Shown here in pieces: positions 46,601 through 56,049 of a stretch of DNA of 64,000 nucleotides. Under the pieces are notes generated by a model. It saw only the letters and a list, made by a program, of their open reading frames with translations, searched no databases and was not told the origin of the DNA. Location: positions 54,125,223 through 54,189,222 of the forward strand of contig OY987303.1 of NCBI GenBank assembly GCA_963920635.1. The letters are read 5' to 3'. Made by a program: the position numbers and the translations under genes. The stretch comes from Pseudeuparius sepicola. Taxonomy: Eukaryota > Arthropoda > Insecta > Coleoptera > Anthribidae. Position 1 is the first letter of the stretch. Each line of letters starts with the position of its first letter.

Positions 46601-49600
46601 TTAGACATTGACTTATTGAGAAAGGTCCAATAATTTAGGTTGTTTTTTATTTGTTGGTTGGCATTTTGCAAAGAAATAAATTCATTTGTGTTTATTACTG
46701 TTTTTTCAATCATTCCAGAGCACTTTTGACCAGTATAAAGTTTCATAAAATTTCAGAATTTTGAGATATTTTTGTATCGAGTCTTTGCACAACACTTTGA
46801 GTAGTCCTCTTAATCATTCAACTGTTTTGAGGGGATTCCTCGTCACACTTGACTCGCCAGATGCCTTTAAAATTCCCATTTGGATTCCTGTAAAATGGAA
46901 CTAATTCTATATTTTATGTTCAAATTTGATATGTTTCCTTCGCAAATGAACAATTATTAATAAAAAAAAATGAAATTAGACATAAAACTGTAAAAGATAA
47001 TATATGATCAAAAGCAAAGATATACAGGGTGAGTCATAATGTATAGTAAATACTTTAAAGAGGTGTTTGGCAGGTGGTTTTAAGGGGGGTCCTTCATATA
47101 AAATTTTTCGATTTGGGCTTTCCTTGCCAAGTTATTCGGGTGTACAGGGTGATCCAAACTTTTTTTTTCTCAGTAAAGGCGCTACTTAAAAATTTGAAAT
47201 TTGGTATGTGTTATCTACTTACCGGAAGACGCCTTAGGGTAGTTTATTCAGTGCAAACATTGCAAGGAGTTAATTTTAATTTTATCAAACGGTTACAGAC
47301 TGGTGAAAGATGTCATGGACAGCATTTTGAGCATTTAATGTAACATCTTTTTTTATCTTGAAGCTGAATTGTTGTTACCTGATATTTTTGTTGTTTTAGT
47401 GTTCAATAAAAATAATTAAATTGTTTGACGCCTATGATTTTTTAGTTGATTTTCTGGAACAGAACAGAATGGTATTTGGCATGAAATTATTTTTTTAGGA
47501 AAAATATTGTGTTTTCGAGAAAAAAATGTACAGGAAAAAAGTTTCTTAAATAAAAGGGCTACACAAATCATATTTTTGTTATACGTAAAAATGACCCACA
47601 AAAAAGTTCGAGCAAAAAAATAGGGGTTGTTAGTTTTTACCTTCTTTTAAGGCAGTGTGTAAGTGAATAAACTACCCCAAGGCGTCTTCCAGTAAGTAGA
47701 TAACACATACCAAATTTCAAATTTTTAAGTTATTATTTTATTATTGAGATATAAATAAAAAAATACTTTTGGGTCACCCTGTAAACCCGAATAACTTGGC
47801 AAGAAAGCCCAAATCGAAAAAATTTATATGAAAGACCCCCCTTAAAACCATCTGCCGAACACCCTTTTAAAGTATTTACTATACATTCTGACTCACCCTC
47901 TAGTTTTTGTTTAAAAATTGTACATTTCTAGGGCAAACCATGACATTTATTTGACAATTTGGGAGGTTGCTCTTATTTTGTCCTGATATATATTGTAAGT
48001 TTTCAGGGACTCTTTAAAATAAGGGGACCCAGCATTATACTTTCCAAAGTGAGGCCTATTCTTTCATCATTCTAATATTATCAGTGATGCCAAGTATGCC
48101 ATTTTATTGGAGAATCTATGAATATAACAGGTACTTTGAGTGTTAGTAAAAATTAACAATGGTTTCCATGATTTCTTAAAATTAGACTTGACAATATTGT
48201 GTCCACAATTACAGAATATGGCAACTGTGAAATTAAAGAAATTTATTGTTAGTTGAAATTCATTAATTGTCACATCTGAGTGTCTGAAAGTTAGAAAACT
48301 TAAAAATAATTGTGAACTATGATGGGAAATATTTTGCCTCCTTTGGAATCTATGGCACTGGCATGTCACATAAAACCTGATGACAGTTGGACACTGACAT
48401 ATAATCAGCCCACTTATGTGGTCTCCTTGGAGTATACAGAAAACAAACTTCCCCTCAAGGCTTCACTTTTCCTATGTGATAGACTGTGAAAGGCTGGGAC
48501 CCCTTATTTTAAGTAAGTTTTATACCTGCTAATTTGCATGTAGTTTAATATGATTATAATAGAGATTATCATAAAATCTGTAATAAAACAACAATCAATA
48601 GGTATAGGCTAAAGCTACCTGGTGAATAAATTATAAAATAAATTATATCCATAATTCAAGTAAACTATTTGACTTGTTATTATGTAATATGCCACCCTAC
48701 AGGTTCATCCTGACTTTATCAATTAAAAAAATAATAAATTTTTTGTATAAAATTGTCTTTCCTTATAACTTTTTTATTTGTGGAGCTCTTTTAACCAAAT
48801 TGGTAATGCAGTGTGCTTGTATAAGACATTTTTAAATGTATAATTTTCAAGCAGGAGACTGAATCACTTGCGTCAGAGATATAGGTAAATCGTTCGACAA
48901 ATTAAAAAAAAATACGGCTCTGTACTAAACTAAAGTGTTTTGAAGTTTCGGACGGAGAATTTAATTTTGAACAAAAAGTATCTCTTGATTTAGTTTTCCT
49001 AATTTATTTCATCGTACTTGGAAAAAAATGTGAGACATAGGTTCCAAGACATTAACTCAAAATAAAAACACAAAAGTTTTAAAACCTTCGGTACCTAGTT
49101 TGTTAACAAGTTTAATTTAACATTCATAAGCAAAATTCTATATTCAAATAACCTTTATTTAATTTTGGGCCTGTCGACTCCAGACGTTTTAGCCAAATCT
49201 GGTAAGACTTCTTTCGACACGTCATAAGTTAGCATTCTCGAATATGTGCAGTGAACTTTTTAAATTACGCGCCTCGTATTTTTTAGATCTAATTTCATCT
49301 TACCAACTCCCACAACTCCACCGCCCAGGCCTACGCCACCGAGCCCGGCACCTCCAAGTCCGATACCAGCCCCACCAAGTCCGATACCGGCCCCCCCAAG
49401 TCCGATGCCGGCTCCTCCAAGGCCTGCCGTGCCGAGCCCCACCAGGCCGCGCTTGTCCTTGACGGCGACCTTGCCGCTAGAGGCCAACCCTATCAGGAGT
49501 ACCGCGCAGCACACCTGTCAAGATGGCATGGGGGAGTCAGGGGAAGACGGAGAAAATACATATTTAATCTAATCCGCAGTTAGTTTGTTTCCACTAAAGT

Positions 49601-51409
49601 AATATACGGGGTGATTCACGTAAGCGGTTCATTAGAAGTTTGCGGGGAAGGAGTGCGAATTCTGATTTGAAATTTTGGTTACTTATATAGCAGGTTGTAA
49701 ACTTTCTTTCTAAAATATTTTCAACTTCCGATCGCTTCCGGTTATACCGGAAGTCGATAGCAACTTTGTTATTTCAAATAGAACACCCTATATATTATTA
49801 CACCATTTGGTTCCCTATTGAATTCCAAATCTTTTTTTTTTGAATACAATGTGTACCCTATTCCTAATCCTTTTCGAGATATTCGCAAATTTTTGATTTT
49901 TTTGAGTGTTGCAACCATCGACCATAGTGACGATAACTTTGAAATTTATGGTCTGTATGCCATTTCAAAATATTGTACAGGGTGTTCGGGAAAAAAATCC
50001 CAATATCAACATCGAAAAATTGAAAAATCCCATTTTTCCAAATAGAACCCATATTTTTTTATTGCACCATTGAAATGCTTGTGAAAAGACAGTTCAAAAA
50101 AATATAACACACTTTATGTCTAAATGAAGCGGTTGCTTCGTTATTACGCAAAATACGTATTTTTGCTGCTCCATATCAAGAAACAACGGGCCTTTTCTAA
50201 TAGGCGGCCATGGATTTTTCATTTGTGATTGTCATTTATTGTGTTCCAAACAATAAAACATTAACTGTTGACAAGAATGGCTCAAATTAACTATTCTAAC
50301 GAAGATATTTTGAATATGTTTTACACTCATGGAGAGTGTAAAAGAATTTTAGAAATAACAATTAGAGTTTTTAATGAAAGGCATTTACATTTACCACCTT
50401 TGACGAAAAGAAAATTAAGAAAGTTCGAACGAAATTTCATAGTCCATCGCAAGGTCCAAACAAAGAGAAGCAAATGTAAATACGTAACAGGTAAATAGCA
50501 TAATATGAATAAAGTGTTTTACTTATATGTAGTTTCTTGTTTTTTCTTCTAGTACCTATTATTATGTAATTGTTAGTATTATTTAATTTTGTATTGTTGC
50601 TTCTGAGGGAAAAAATATTATTAAATAGCCCTTAACCTTGTCATATAATTCCGTTATTTCATTTTCCATGGCCCCCTATAATGTGACGCTCCTTGAGAAA
50701 TGGCATCTTTGTTGATACAGAGTAGAAAAAAATACGTATTTTGAGTAATAACGAAGCAACCGCTTCATTTAGACATATAGTGTGTTATATCTTTTTGAAC
50801 TGTCTTTTCACAAGCATTTCAATGGTGCAATAAAAAAAATATGGGTTCCATTTGGAAAAAATGGGATTTTCCAATTTTTCGTTGTTGATATTGGGAATTT
50901 TTTCCCGAACACCCTGTACAATATTTTGAAATGGCATACAGACCATTTAATAAAGTTGACTTCCGCCTACGACAGTCCAAAATTTCAGTTTTCCAGATTC
51001 ATAAATTTCAAAGTTATCATCACTATAAATGGTCGATGGCTGCAACACTAAAAAAATCAAAAATTTGCGAATATCTCGAAAAGGGTTAGGAATAAGGTAC
51101 ACATTATGTTCAGAAAAAAGATTTGGAATTTATAAGGGAACCAAACGGTGCAATAATATATAGGGTGTTCTATTTGAAATAACAAAGTTGCTATCGACTT
51201 CCGGTATAACCGGAAGTGATCGGAAGTTGAAAATATTTTAGAAAGAAAGTTTACAACCTGTTATAAAAGTAACCAAAATTTCAAATCAAAATTCGTACTC
51301 CTTCCCCGTAAACTTCTAATGAACCACTTACGTGAATCACCCTGTATACTCCCACCACTATTTTAAGCATCTACAACGAAAAATAGTCTCTTACTTGCAA
51401 AGCTCTCAT
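40441..51409 (-). CDS. Secreted Gly-Leu / Val-Pro-Val repeat protein, cuticle-like (gene D)
   Basis: Four coding exons (51395-51409, 49304-49514, 44202-44558, 40441-40676) join in consistent phase to 272 residues. Residues 1-18 are the signal peptide, split after MRALQ; VKDKRG at 23-28 is a dibasic site. Then come GLGGAGIGLGGAG repeats to about residue 75, a THTSSVSSNTRTITVPV linker, PVAVPVTRPVPVPV-type repeats to about 193, and a terminal GLGGLGGGIGLGG domain ending HGIHG. Domain order matches gene C. Splice phases (0, 1, 1) make the reconstruction coherent: each downstream exon starts with the last two bases of a Gly codon. A TATA box lies 54 nt before the ATG. A structural cuticle role is inferred from composition and secretion. 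Introns are packed with transposons. Confidence 0.83.
40718..41452. repeat. 365-bp direct tandem repeat, two copies
   Basis: Copy A 40718-41082 and copy B 41083-41452 match closely from TTTTTACTACTAACCTGAG through CCTAGGTGTATAATATAC. Each contains repeated TACCTAGGTAAATAATGA words. Copy B has about 15 extra bases (CTACGCGCCTCAGG) near 41384. In gene D intron 3. Confidence 0.85.
41455..41642. mobile_element. 187-bp MITE
   Basis: Ends ATTATCGTTGACTGGCGTAT and the inverse ATACGCCAGTCAACGACAAT. The middle is non-coding. Confidence 0.8.
42396..42803. mobile_element. Near-perfect palindromic element with TTAA flanks
   Basis: Arms of about 200 bp meet at about 42600 (GGCCGTTATTAG, GCGC, CTAATAACGGCC). 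The outer ends are TTAAGGCTCAATGTACAGC and its near-inverse GCTGTACATTGAATCTTAA. TTAA at both ends suggests a piggyBac-type MITE. In gene D intron 3. Confidence 0.75.
42905..44140. mobile_element. piggyBac-like MITE, split by a pogo-like MITE
   Basis: Left end TTAAGGCCGGTCCACACGCA, right end its inverse GGACCGGCCTTAA; TTAA is duplicated at both sides. The inverted arm is interrupted at 43501-44112 by a second element; joining the flanks restores the arm almost exactly. Confidence 0.85.
43501..44112. mobile_element. Pogo-like MITE inserted in the piggyBac-like MITE arm
   Basis: TA duplicated (43499-43500, 44113-44114). Termini GAGGAAAGTCACCTAATTTC and the inverse of GGGAAAGTCGCCGAATTTC; CCTAATTTCGGAT is repeated within both ends. 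The layout resembles the pogo-like element at 31964-33574. No coding remnant seen. Confidence 0.82.
44202..44558 (-). CDS. Gene D coding exon 3 (VPV repeat)
   Basis: Acceptor CGTTCCAG, donor GTAAGTTC; 357 nt, phase 1 to phase 1. Encodes GTGVGVVNTHT, NTRTITVPV and Val-Pro-Val repeats with VDVPRAV units. Very GC-rich. Confidence 0.85.
44600..46010. other. Gene D intron 2, nothing recognised
   Basis: AT-rich, short open frames only. No inverted repeat or protein similarity spotted by eye. Confidence 0.35.
46055..46925. mobile_element. Shared foldback core module (copy at 46 kb)
   Basis: Left arm about 46055-46330, right arm about 46770-46925, with a centre in the same orientation as at 28.9-29.3 kb (AAAATCGAGTATATCAAAAC on the left, CAATCATTCCAGAGCA on the right). 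No clear CAGGGTG outer ends here. Confidence 0.65.
47023..47902. mobile_element. Mariner-like foldback element with a nested palindrome
   Basis: Outer ends CAGGGTGAGTCATAATGTAT and its imperfect inverse. Within it a second pair, CAGGGTGATCCAAA at about 47143 and TTTGGGTCACCCTG ending at 47781. The centre keeps a transposase C-terminal tail. In gene D intron 2. Confidence 0.78.
47266..47343 (+). pseudogene. Mariner-type transposase C-terminal tail
   Basis: Reads NFIKRLQTGERCHGQHFEHL followed by a stop, matching the R-L-Q-x-C-I-x-x-x-G-x-H-F-E-H-L ending common in insect mariner-type transposases. Only this tail survives. Confidence 0.6.
48006..48510. mobile_element. Inverted-repeat element, GGGACTCTTTAAA termini (copy 2)
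   Basis: The reverse-orientation relative of 1402-2419, without the 480-bp insertion. The right end is degraded (GGGACCCCTTATTTTAA). Confidence 0.65.
49304..49514 (-). CDS. Gene D coding exon 2
   Basis: Acceptor TTGACAG; VCCAVLLIGLASSG completes the signal peptide, then KDKRG and four GIGLGGA-type units. Donor GTAAGATG after GTTG. Confidence 0.85.
49605..51346. mobile_element. Mariner-like foldback element filling gene D intron 1
   Basis: Ends C(G/A)GGGTGATTCACGTAAG and the inverse CTTACGTGAATCACCCTG. A second palindrome, CAGGGTGTTCGGGAAAAAAAT to its inverse, is nested at 49979-50919, and a third set of arms (GAAGCGGTTGCTTCGTTATT) lies inside that. The centre holds a transposase N-terminal fragment. 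It occupies about 1.74 of the 1.88 kb of gene D intron 1. Confidence 0.85.
50277..50498 (+). pseudogene. Mariner-type transposase N-terminal helix-turn-helix (DUF4817-like)
   Basis: An open frame of about 74 codons from MAQINYSNEDILNMFYTHGE, then RVFNERHLHLPPLTKRKLRK and FERNFIVH. The pattern (aromatic-G-E, A/R-x-x-F-N-E-R, P-P-L-T-x-x-x-L-R-K) fits the N-terminal HTH of insect mariner-type transposases. It ends in a stop after KYVTGK; the catalytic domain is absent. Confidence 0.7.
51395..51409 (-). CDS. Gene D coding exon 1 (five codons)
   Basis: ATG AGA GCT TTG CAA then donor GTAAGAG; phase 0. Confidence 0.78.
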
Positions 51410-51461
51410 TGTTACGACGTCGTGACTAAGCAACTAATGTGTCGAATATCCCCGCTTTTGA

Positions 51462-51469
51462 TATTTATA
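51462..51469 (-). promoter_or_regulatory. TATA box of gene D
   Basis: TATAAATA on the minus strand, 54 nt upstream of the ATG; the likely start of transcription is about 30 nt downstream, near 51435. Confidence 0.65.
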
Positions 51470-51880
51470 CGAGCAAGGATACGTTCCCCCCTTTAAAGCA
51501 GTTTTTCTCGATTACAAGAGGTGTAAAGCAGCGCCTTTCACGTTATGGAAACTCAGTTTAAGCTTGGCCACAGTTATGTAGCTTTGCAGAAACATAATAT
51601 GATTATATTTATGTATTAAGCAGAGAGATGGATACATGATACCACAAAAAAATTGTTAATTAAAAAATTAAGTAAACAAGTAAATGCTACAAAAACCTTT
51701 TTTAGTCAATATTGGTAGGAACAAGTTTTAAAATCGATTTTTCATAGATTAATTCCAAATTTCTTTATAAAATGCAGGGTGGGGTGGTCCACTTTTTTGT
51801 AGCAGGAAAAAATTATTTGAAGAGGAAAATCGTTTTAAAAATACAAGAAGTTGTAAGTTTCAAAAAAATATATAGATATA

Positions 51881-52888
51881 CAGGGTGTCCAACTTTAAAA
51901 CTGTACAAATCCGTAAAATCTTCATTTTTGGAGATAATCGCCTAAATTTTTGGTGTTTGAAAGGCCTTCAAAAAACGCTTCTTTTGACCTTCCTGCCATT
52001 TTCAAAATGCAAATCCAGGGCCGGATGCAATTTTTTTATAACCCCAATTTTCACGAAAACCATTTAGCGATTTTTTTATTTTAAATCTGACCCCACAGCG
52101 TTAATTAGAACACCCCAAAACCCCCATATACCGAATTTGAAAAAAAAAATACAGGGAGTTCCATTCTGCAGGTTGTCAAAGTTGAGCAAAATAGGAATTT
52201 TAAAGGCATCTGGCGAGTTAAGTGCGCCATGGAATCCCTTCAAAACATTGAAAAAATATTGATAAACACAAAAGTAACGTATTTCTTTACAAAATGTCAA
52301 CTAACAAATAAAAACAATTTAAATTATTGGACCTTTCTCGACAAAGTCACTGTATAAGATGATACATTTTCTGTGCGTTTCCTGTTGTGGCACACCAGCC
52401 ACCTTAACTGATATGGACTTATTGACTGGCAGGCTTCTGTATTTTTTATATCTAGTTCATTTATATTGTGTGGAGCGGTTTCGATATACTCGATTTTTGA
52501 CCCGTATAAAGTTCAAAAAATTCAGAAATTTGAGATGGCACAGATAAGAACACTCGGTATATGTTGTATTGGACCTTTGCACACCAACACCTTGAGTGGT
52601 CCTATTGACCATTCAACTGTTTTGAAGGGATTCCATGGCACACTTGACTCGGCAGATGCCTTTAAAATTTCCATTTTGCTCAACCTTGACACCCTGCTAA
52701 ATGGTTTTAGTGAAAATCGGGGGTAGAAAAAAATCGCAACCGGCCCTAGATTTGCATTTTGAAAATGGCAGGAGATGAAAGGAAGCGGTTTTTGAAGACC
52801 TTTCAAACAAAAAAAGGTTTAGGCGATTGTCTCCAAAAACAAAGATTTTACGGATTTGTACAGTTTTAAAGTTGGACACCCTGTATAT
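51881..52888. mobile_element. Foldback element, CAGGGTGTCCAACTTTAAAAC termini, with core module
   Basis: Terminal arms CAGGGTGTCCAACTTTAAAA and inverse extend about 180 bp inward, then the shared core arms (about 52050-52250 and 52560-52690). The centre (about 52250-52520) is inverted relative to the copies at 28.9 and 46.4 kb. Confidence 0.8.
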
Positions 52889-53151
52889 TTAAACCAAATT
52901 TGGTACGTAGCACAACTTTATAAGGTACCAGATTTGTTGATAACATGAAGGCCTACAAACAACCAGTGGCAGGGTTGTAGCGTTTCTCTTCTATTAATTT
53001 AAAAAATAACTAGTACGGCCCTGTCCATAATCAAATTTTAATCTTTATTCCAAAAGAGCGATTAATTCTCAACAAAAAGTGTCTCTTGATATTTTTTTCG
53101 TATCTGTCACGGTTGAATACCAAATTTTTAATTTTCTGGTGAAATTCATGA

Positions 53152-53325
53152 TAGTCGGAAATTATTTAAGAGTATGTTAGGTTGAATTGTGCATCCTTAA
53201 ATTTATTCCACTGGGATAATTTAACTTGTTTGCTATTACAAAAAAAAAAACTTTAAAAAATATTTCAGTTGCACAAGGCACCCTAACATGCTCTTAAATA
53301 ATTTCAGACTATCAATTGTTTCCAT
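53152..53325. repeat. Small inverted repeat
   Basis: GATAGTCGGAAATTATTTAA, GAGTATGTTAGG at the left and the inverse CCTAACATGCTCTTAAATAA, CAGACTATC at the right. Confidence 0.65.
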
Positions 53326-53779
53326 GGCTAGCTAGATTTCGAAAAACCGATCCTGGTGATTAGAAAAAATTCCAGTTTTTTTTACAATATTTGACTCTGT
53401 ATATTTTGAACAATAAAAGATACAGAAAATCTTTCCCTACACTACAAATGTTGTTGAGAATGATAACGACTTTCAATATATATGGAAAAATGGTATGTTT
53501 CTAGGGAAAAAATATCGATGACGTCACAGCGGCTATTTTCCCAAACATCAAAAAAGAAAAAAAATTCAGTCATAATTTGACCTTAGTATGTCCCGTTAAA
53601 GAACTCCTGTTCAGAATTTTATTTTTAGTTTTTGTGTTCCCTAAGTACGTCTGGGATGTCGAGTTTCGCTCACCCTGTACATTATTCTTTGTTAACATAT
53701 TATTATTTCTTCAAATAAATTTTTCTATACCGGTTGTTAGTTCTGCAACAAAAAGTGGACCACCTTGTATATTGAACAC

Positions 53780-55430
53780 TTTTAATTTTGTACAGAGACG
53801 TCAGACAAACATTAGAACTCCTGTTATTATTAAGAATATTTTAAAATATGAAAAATGGTCTAGAAACAAAGTTATAGTTAATTATAAATAGTTTTCAAAT
53901 CAAAAAGTCTTTCCTAAATATGAGGTAAACTTTCGTTTTCTAATATTATTTTTGTACAATTTTTAAAAAAAATTTATCACTGGTTAAAATGATATCCAGA
54001 AAGGAATTCACAGAGATATTTTCAGCTCTTAATTTTCATCTATTCCTACCATGGAAGATATTTAAAAACTAATGTTGAAGATTTTGTACCAAACCTATAT
54101 CAGAAATACTCGGAAATTCAAACCAATTTCTTTTATTATTCAAAATTAGGCAAGATTGCCTATAGGTACTAAATCAAAAGTTAATAACTTTTAATTCGTT
54201 TGAAACTCACTGACACATTTACAGTATTTTGTTGACCCATTGACTGTATTAGCGAATAATATATTTTTTTAAATATCTTGGGAAAATAACACTTTCCTTG
54301 ACGCTGTGATAAGATGTCTACATGCATCAGATAGTGGTGTTATGTGGAAGTTAAATCGGTTTTCAGTTAAACGATAAATCCTAGGCCACGTCACCGTTGT
54401 CTATATACGGAAACGATACGATATTGAGTAGGAACGGTGTAATTTTCATTGATCACGAAGTGGTCGGCTTTTATAAAATAAAATATTATATTGCAAGAAT
54501 GAGGATTTCAAGTTGGGAAATAACATAAGAGGTGGGGCCGATACTGACGTTTAATTATTTCAGAAACATATCTTAAAAAAGGTGTCATTATTCCTTTATA
54601 TGGACACTTCAGAATAATAATACATACATATAACCTTCTACATCCTTTACTGGCAATTTTTTTTATGTATCCACTTATGAGGGGGTTAAATCACAAATGC
54701 CGGAAATTTAAATTCTTGTATATTTAGATCTCTGAACGAGTTTCCTGTTTTGAATAATCGCGAAAGTGACAGTTTCGACTGTGACATTCAAGTAAATAAA
54801 CATGACACTTGGATGTCCAAAGCAGGCTCGATTTTTTCGACTTTTTGACACTGGTTTATTTTCTGGATGTACATGTTTTTTTAAGTTCCCCTGAAGAAAG
54901 AACGTTAAGGCAAACATATTGGGTACAGTGTAGATACAGATTAAGTAGTATAAATTAAAAAATTCTACTCTACCAGTGCCGCAGACGCGGAGGTGAACCA
55001 TCATATTTTTTAATAAAAAAATGGTACGCCACTGGAACAGTAATCTCTTTTTGCCTTTAATAAATTTCCCAATTAATTCTAATTATTTTTTTTAGCAGAA
55101 GGAAATCAAAGAAGGTCTAAGCTTTTGAAATCTTGCACACCTACTTAGGGAAACTTTTCGTTGGACAACTTCAAATTCGTGTTCAGTACCCCAAAAAAAC
55201 ATAAAATAAACCACTAAAAATAATTATACCAAAACTTTGCACTTTAAACTACCGTTTGACTGAACTATTAGGAGAAGTTTAAGAAAACTAAAAAAAAAAA
55301 CTTTGACGCCCTGTACAATGAAAACCGTTAAGAAAGTTTACATATTTTGACGTTTTCTATTTATAGATTTCTGAAGTTTTATCCATAAGAGTTGGGCCAC
55401 CCTGTATATACCTTGTATGTACCACTACAT
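53780..55430. other. Intergenic; repeat relics only
   Basis: AT-rich. 54960-55420 matches the degraded repeat at 2640-3775 (partly inverted), ending GGGCCACCCTGTATA. No gene seen. Confidence 0.4.
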
Positions 55431-56047
55431 TATAATAGTTATTTATGTACCAAGGCACTGAAGTTCAACTTTTTATGACTCATGTGGAGTTTAGTTGCTG
55501 AGGCCTCTGGCCGAGGCAAATAAACCACATGAGTCATAAAAAGAACTTCAGTGCCGAGGTACATATTATATTTTTCTTGAAATCGAAAAAAAATAAGTTT
55601 TATTAGGCAAGAAAATAATAATAAGGGATCACCCGTCCACGAACCGACTACGCGCGGCGTTGCTTGACTTTACCGATCGCTCTACCTAGGACAAGTATAA
55701 CGATGTACGGCACCTTCTGACAGAAAAACCAAACTGCTGCTTCTTGTGCAGCCTGCACAACAAATCTATTGATTTTCAAATTTACTAAAATATGTAGACT
55801 GAAGGATTGCGCTTCTATAGGAAACAATTTCGCAATGTGTACGAAAAGTTAAATGAGCCTTTATTGGCCGGGTTTTGAATATTTGGTCACTTTTGACGGG
55901 CGATTTCTCCGCGTCTGACGTTTGATGTTTACATCTCGCCAAGGCCTACTTATTGAAAAAATCGTACAATAATGGGCTACATTATTGTACGATTTCTGTG
56001 CTTTTAATGACGATTTTGGGACATTTTAATGCCGATTTCAAGAAAAA
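55430..56047 (-). mobile_element. 0.6-kb dispersed repeat with 5S-like segment (copy 2)
   Basis: Almost identical to the reverse complement of 9653-10267, including the hairpin (55443-55562) and the 5S-like segment (about 55624-55713). Together the two form a very long-range inverted pair, 45 kb apart. Confidence 0.85.
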
Positions 56048-56049
56048 TT

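Larger units (their letters stand above)
51770..53775. mobile_element. Outer foldback element, CAGGGTGG / GGTCCAC termini
   Basis: Left GCAGGGTGGGGTGGTCCACTT and right AAGTGGACCACCTTGTA, with TGTAGCAGGAA and its inverse nearby. It encloses the palindrome at 51881-52888 and a small inverted repeat at 53152-53325. Confidence 0.6.
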
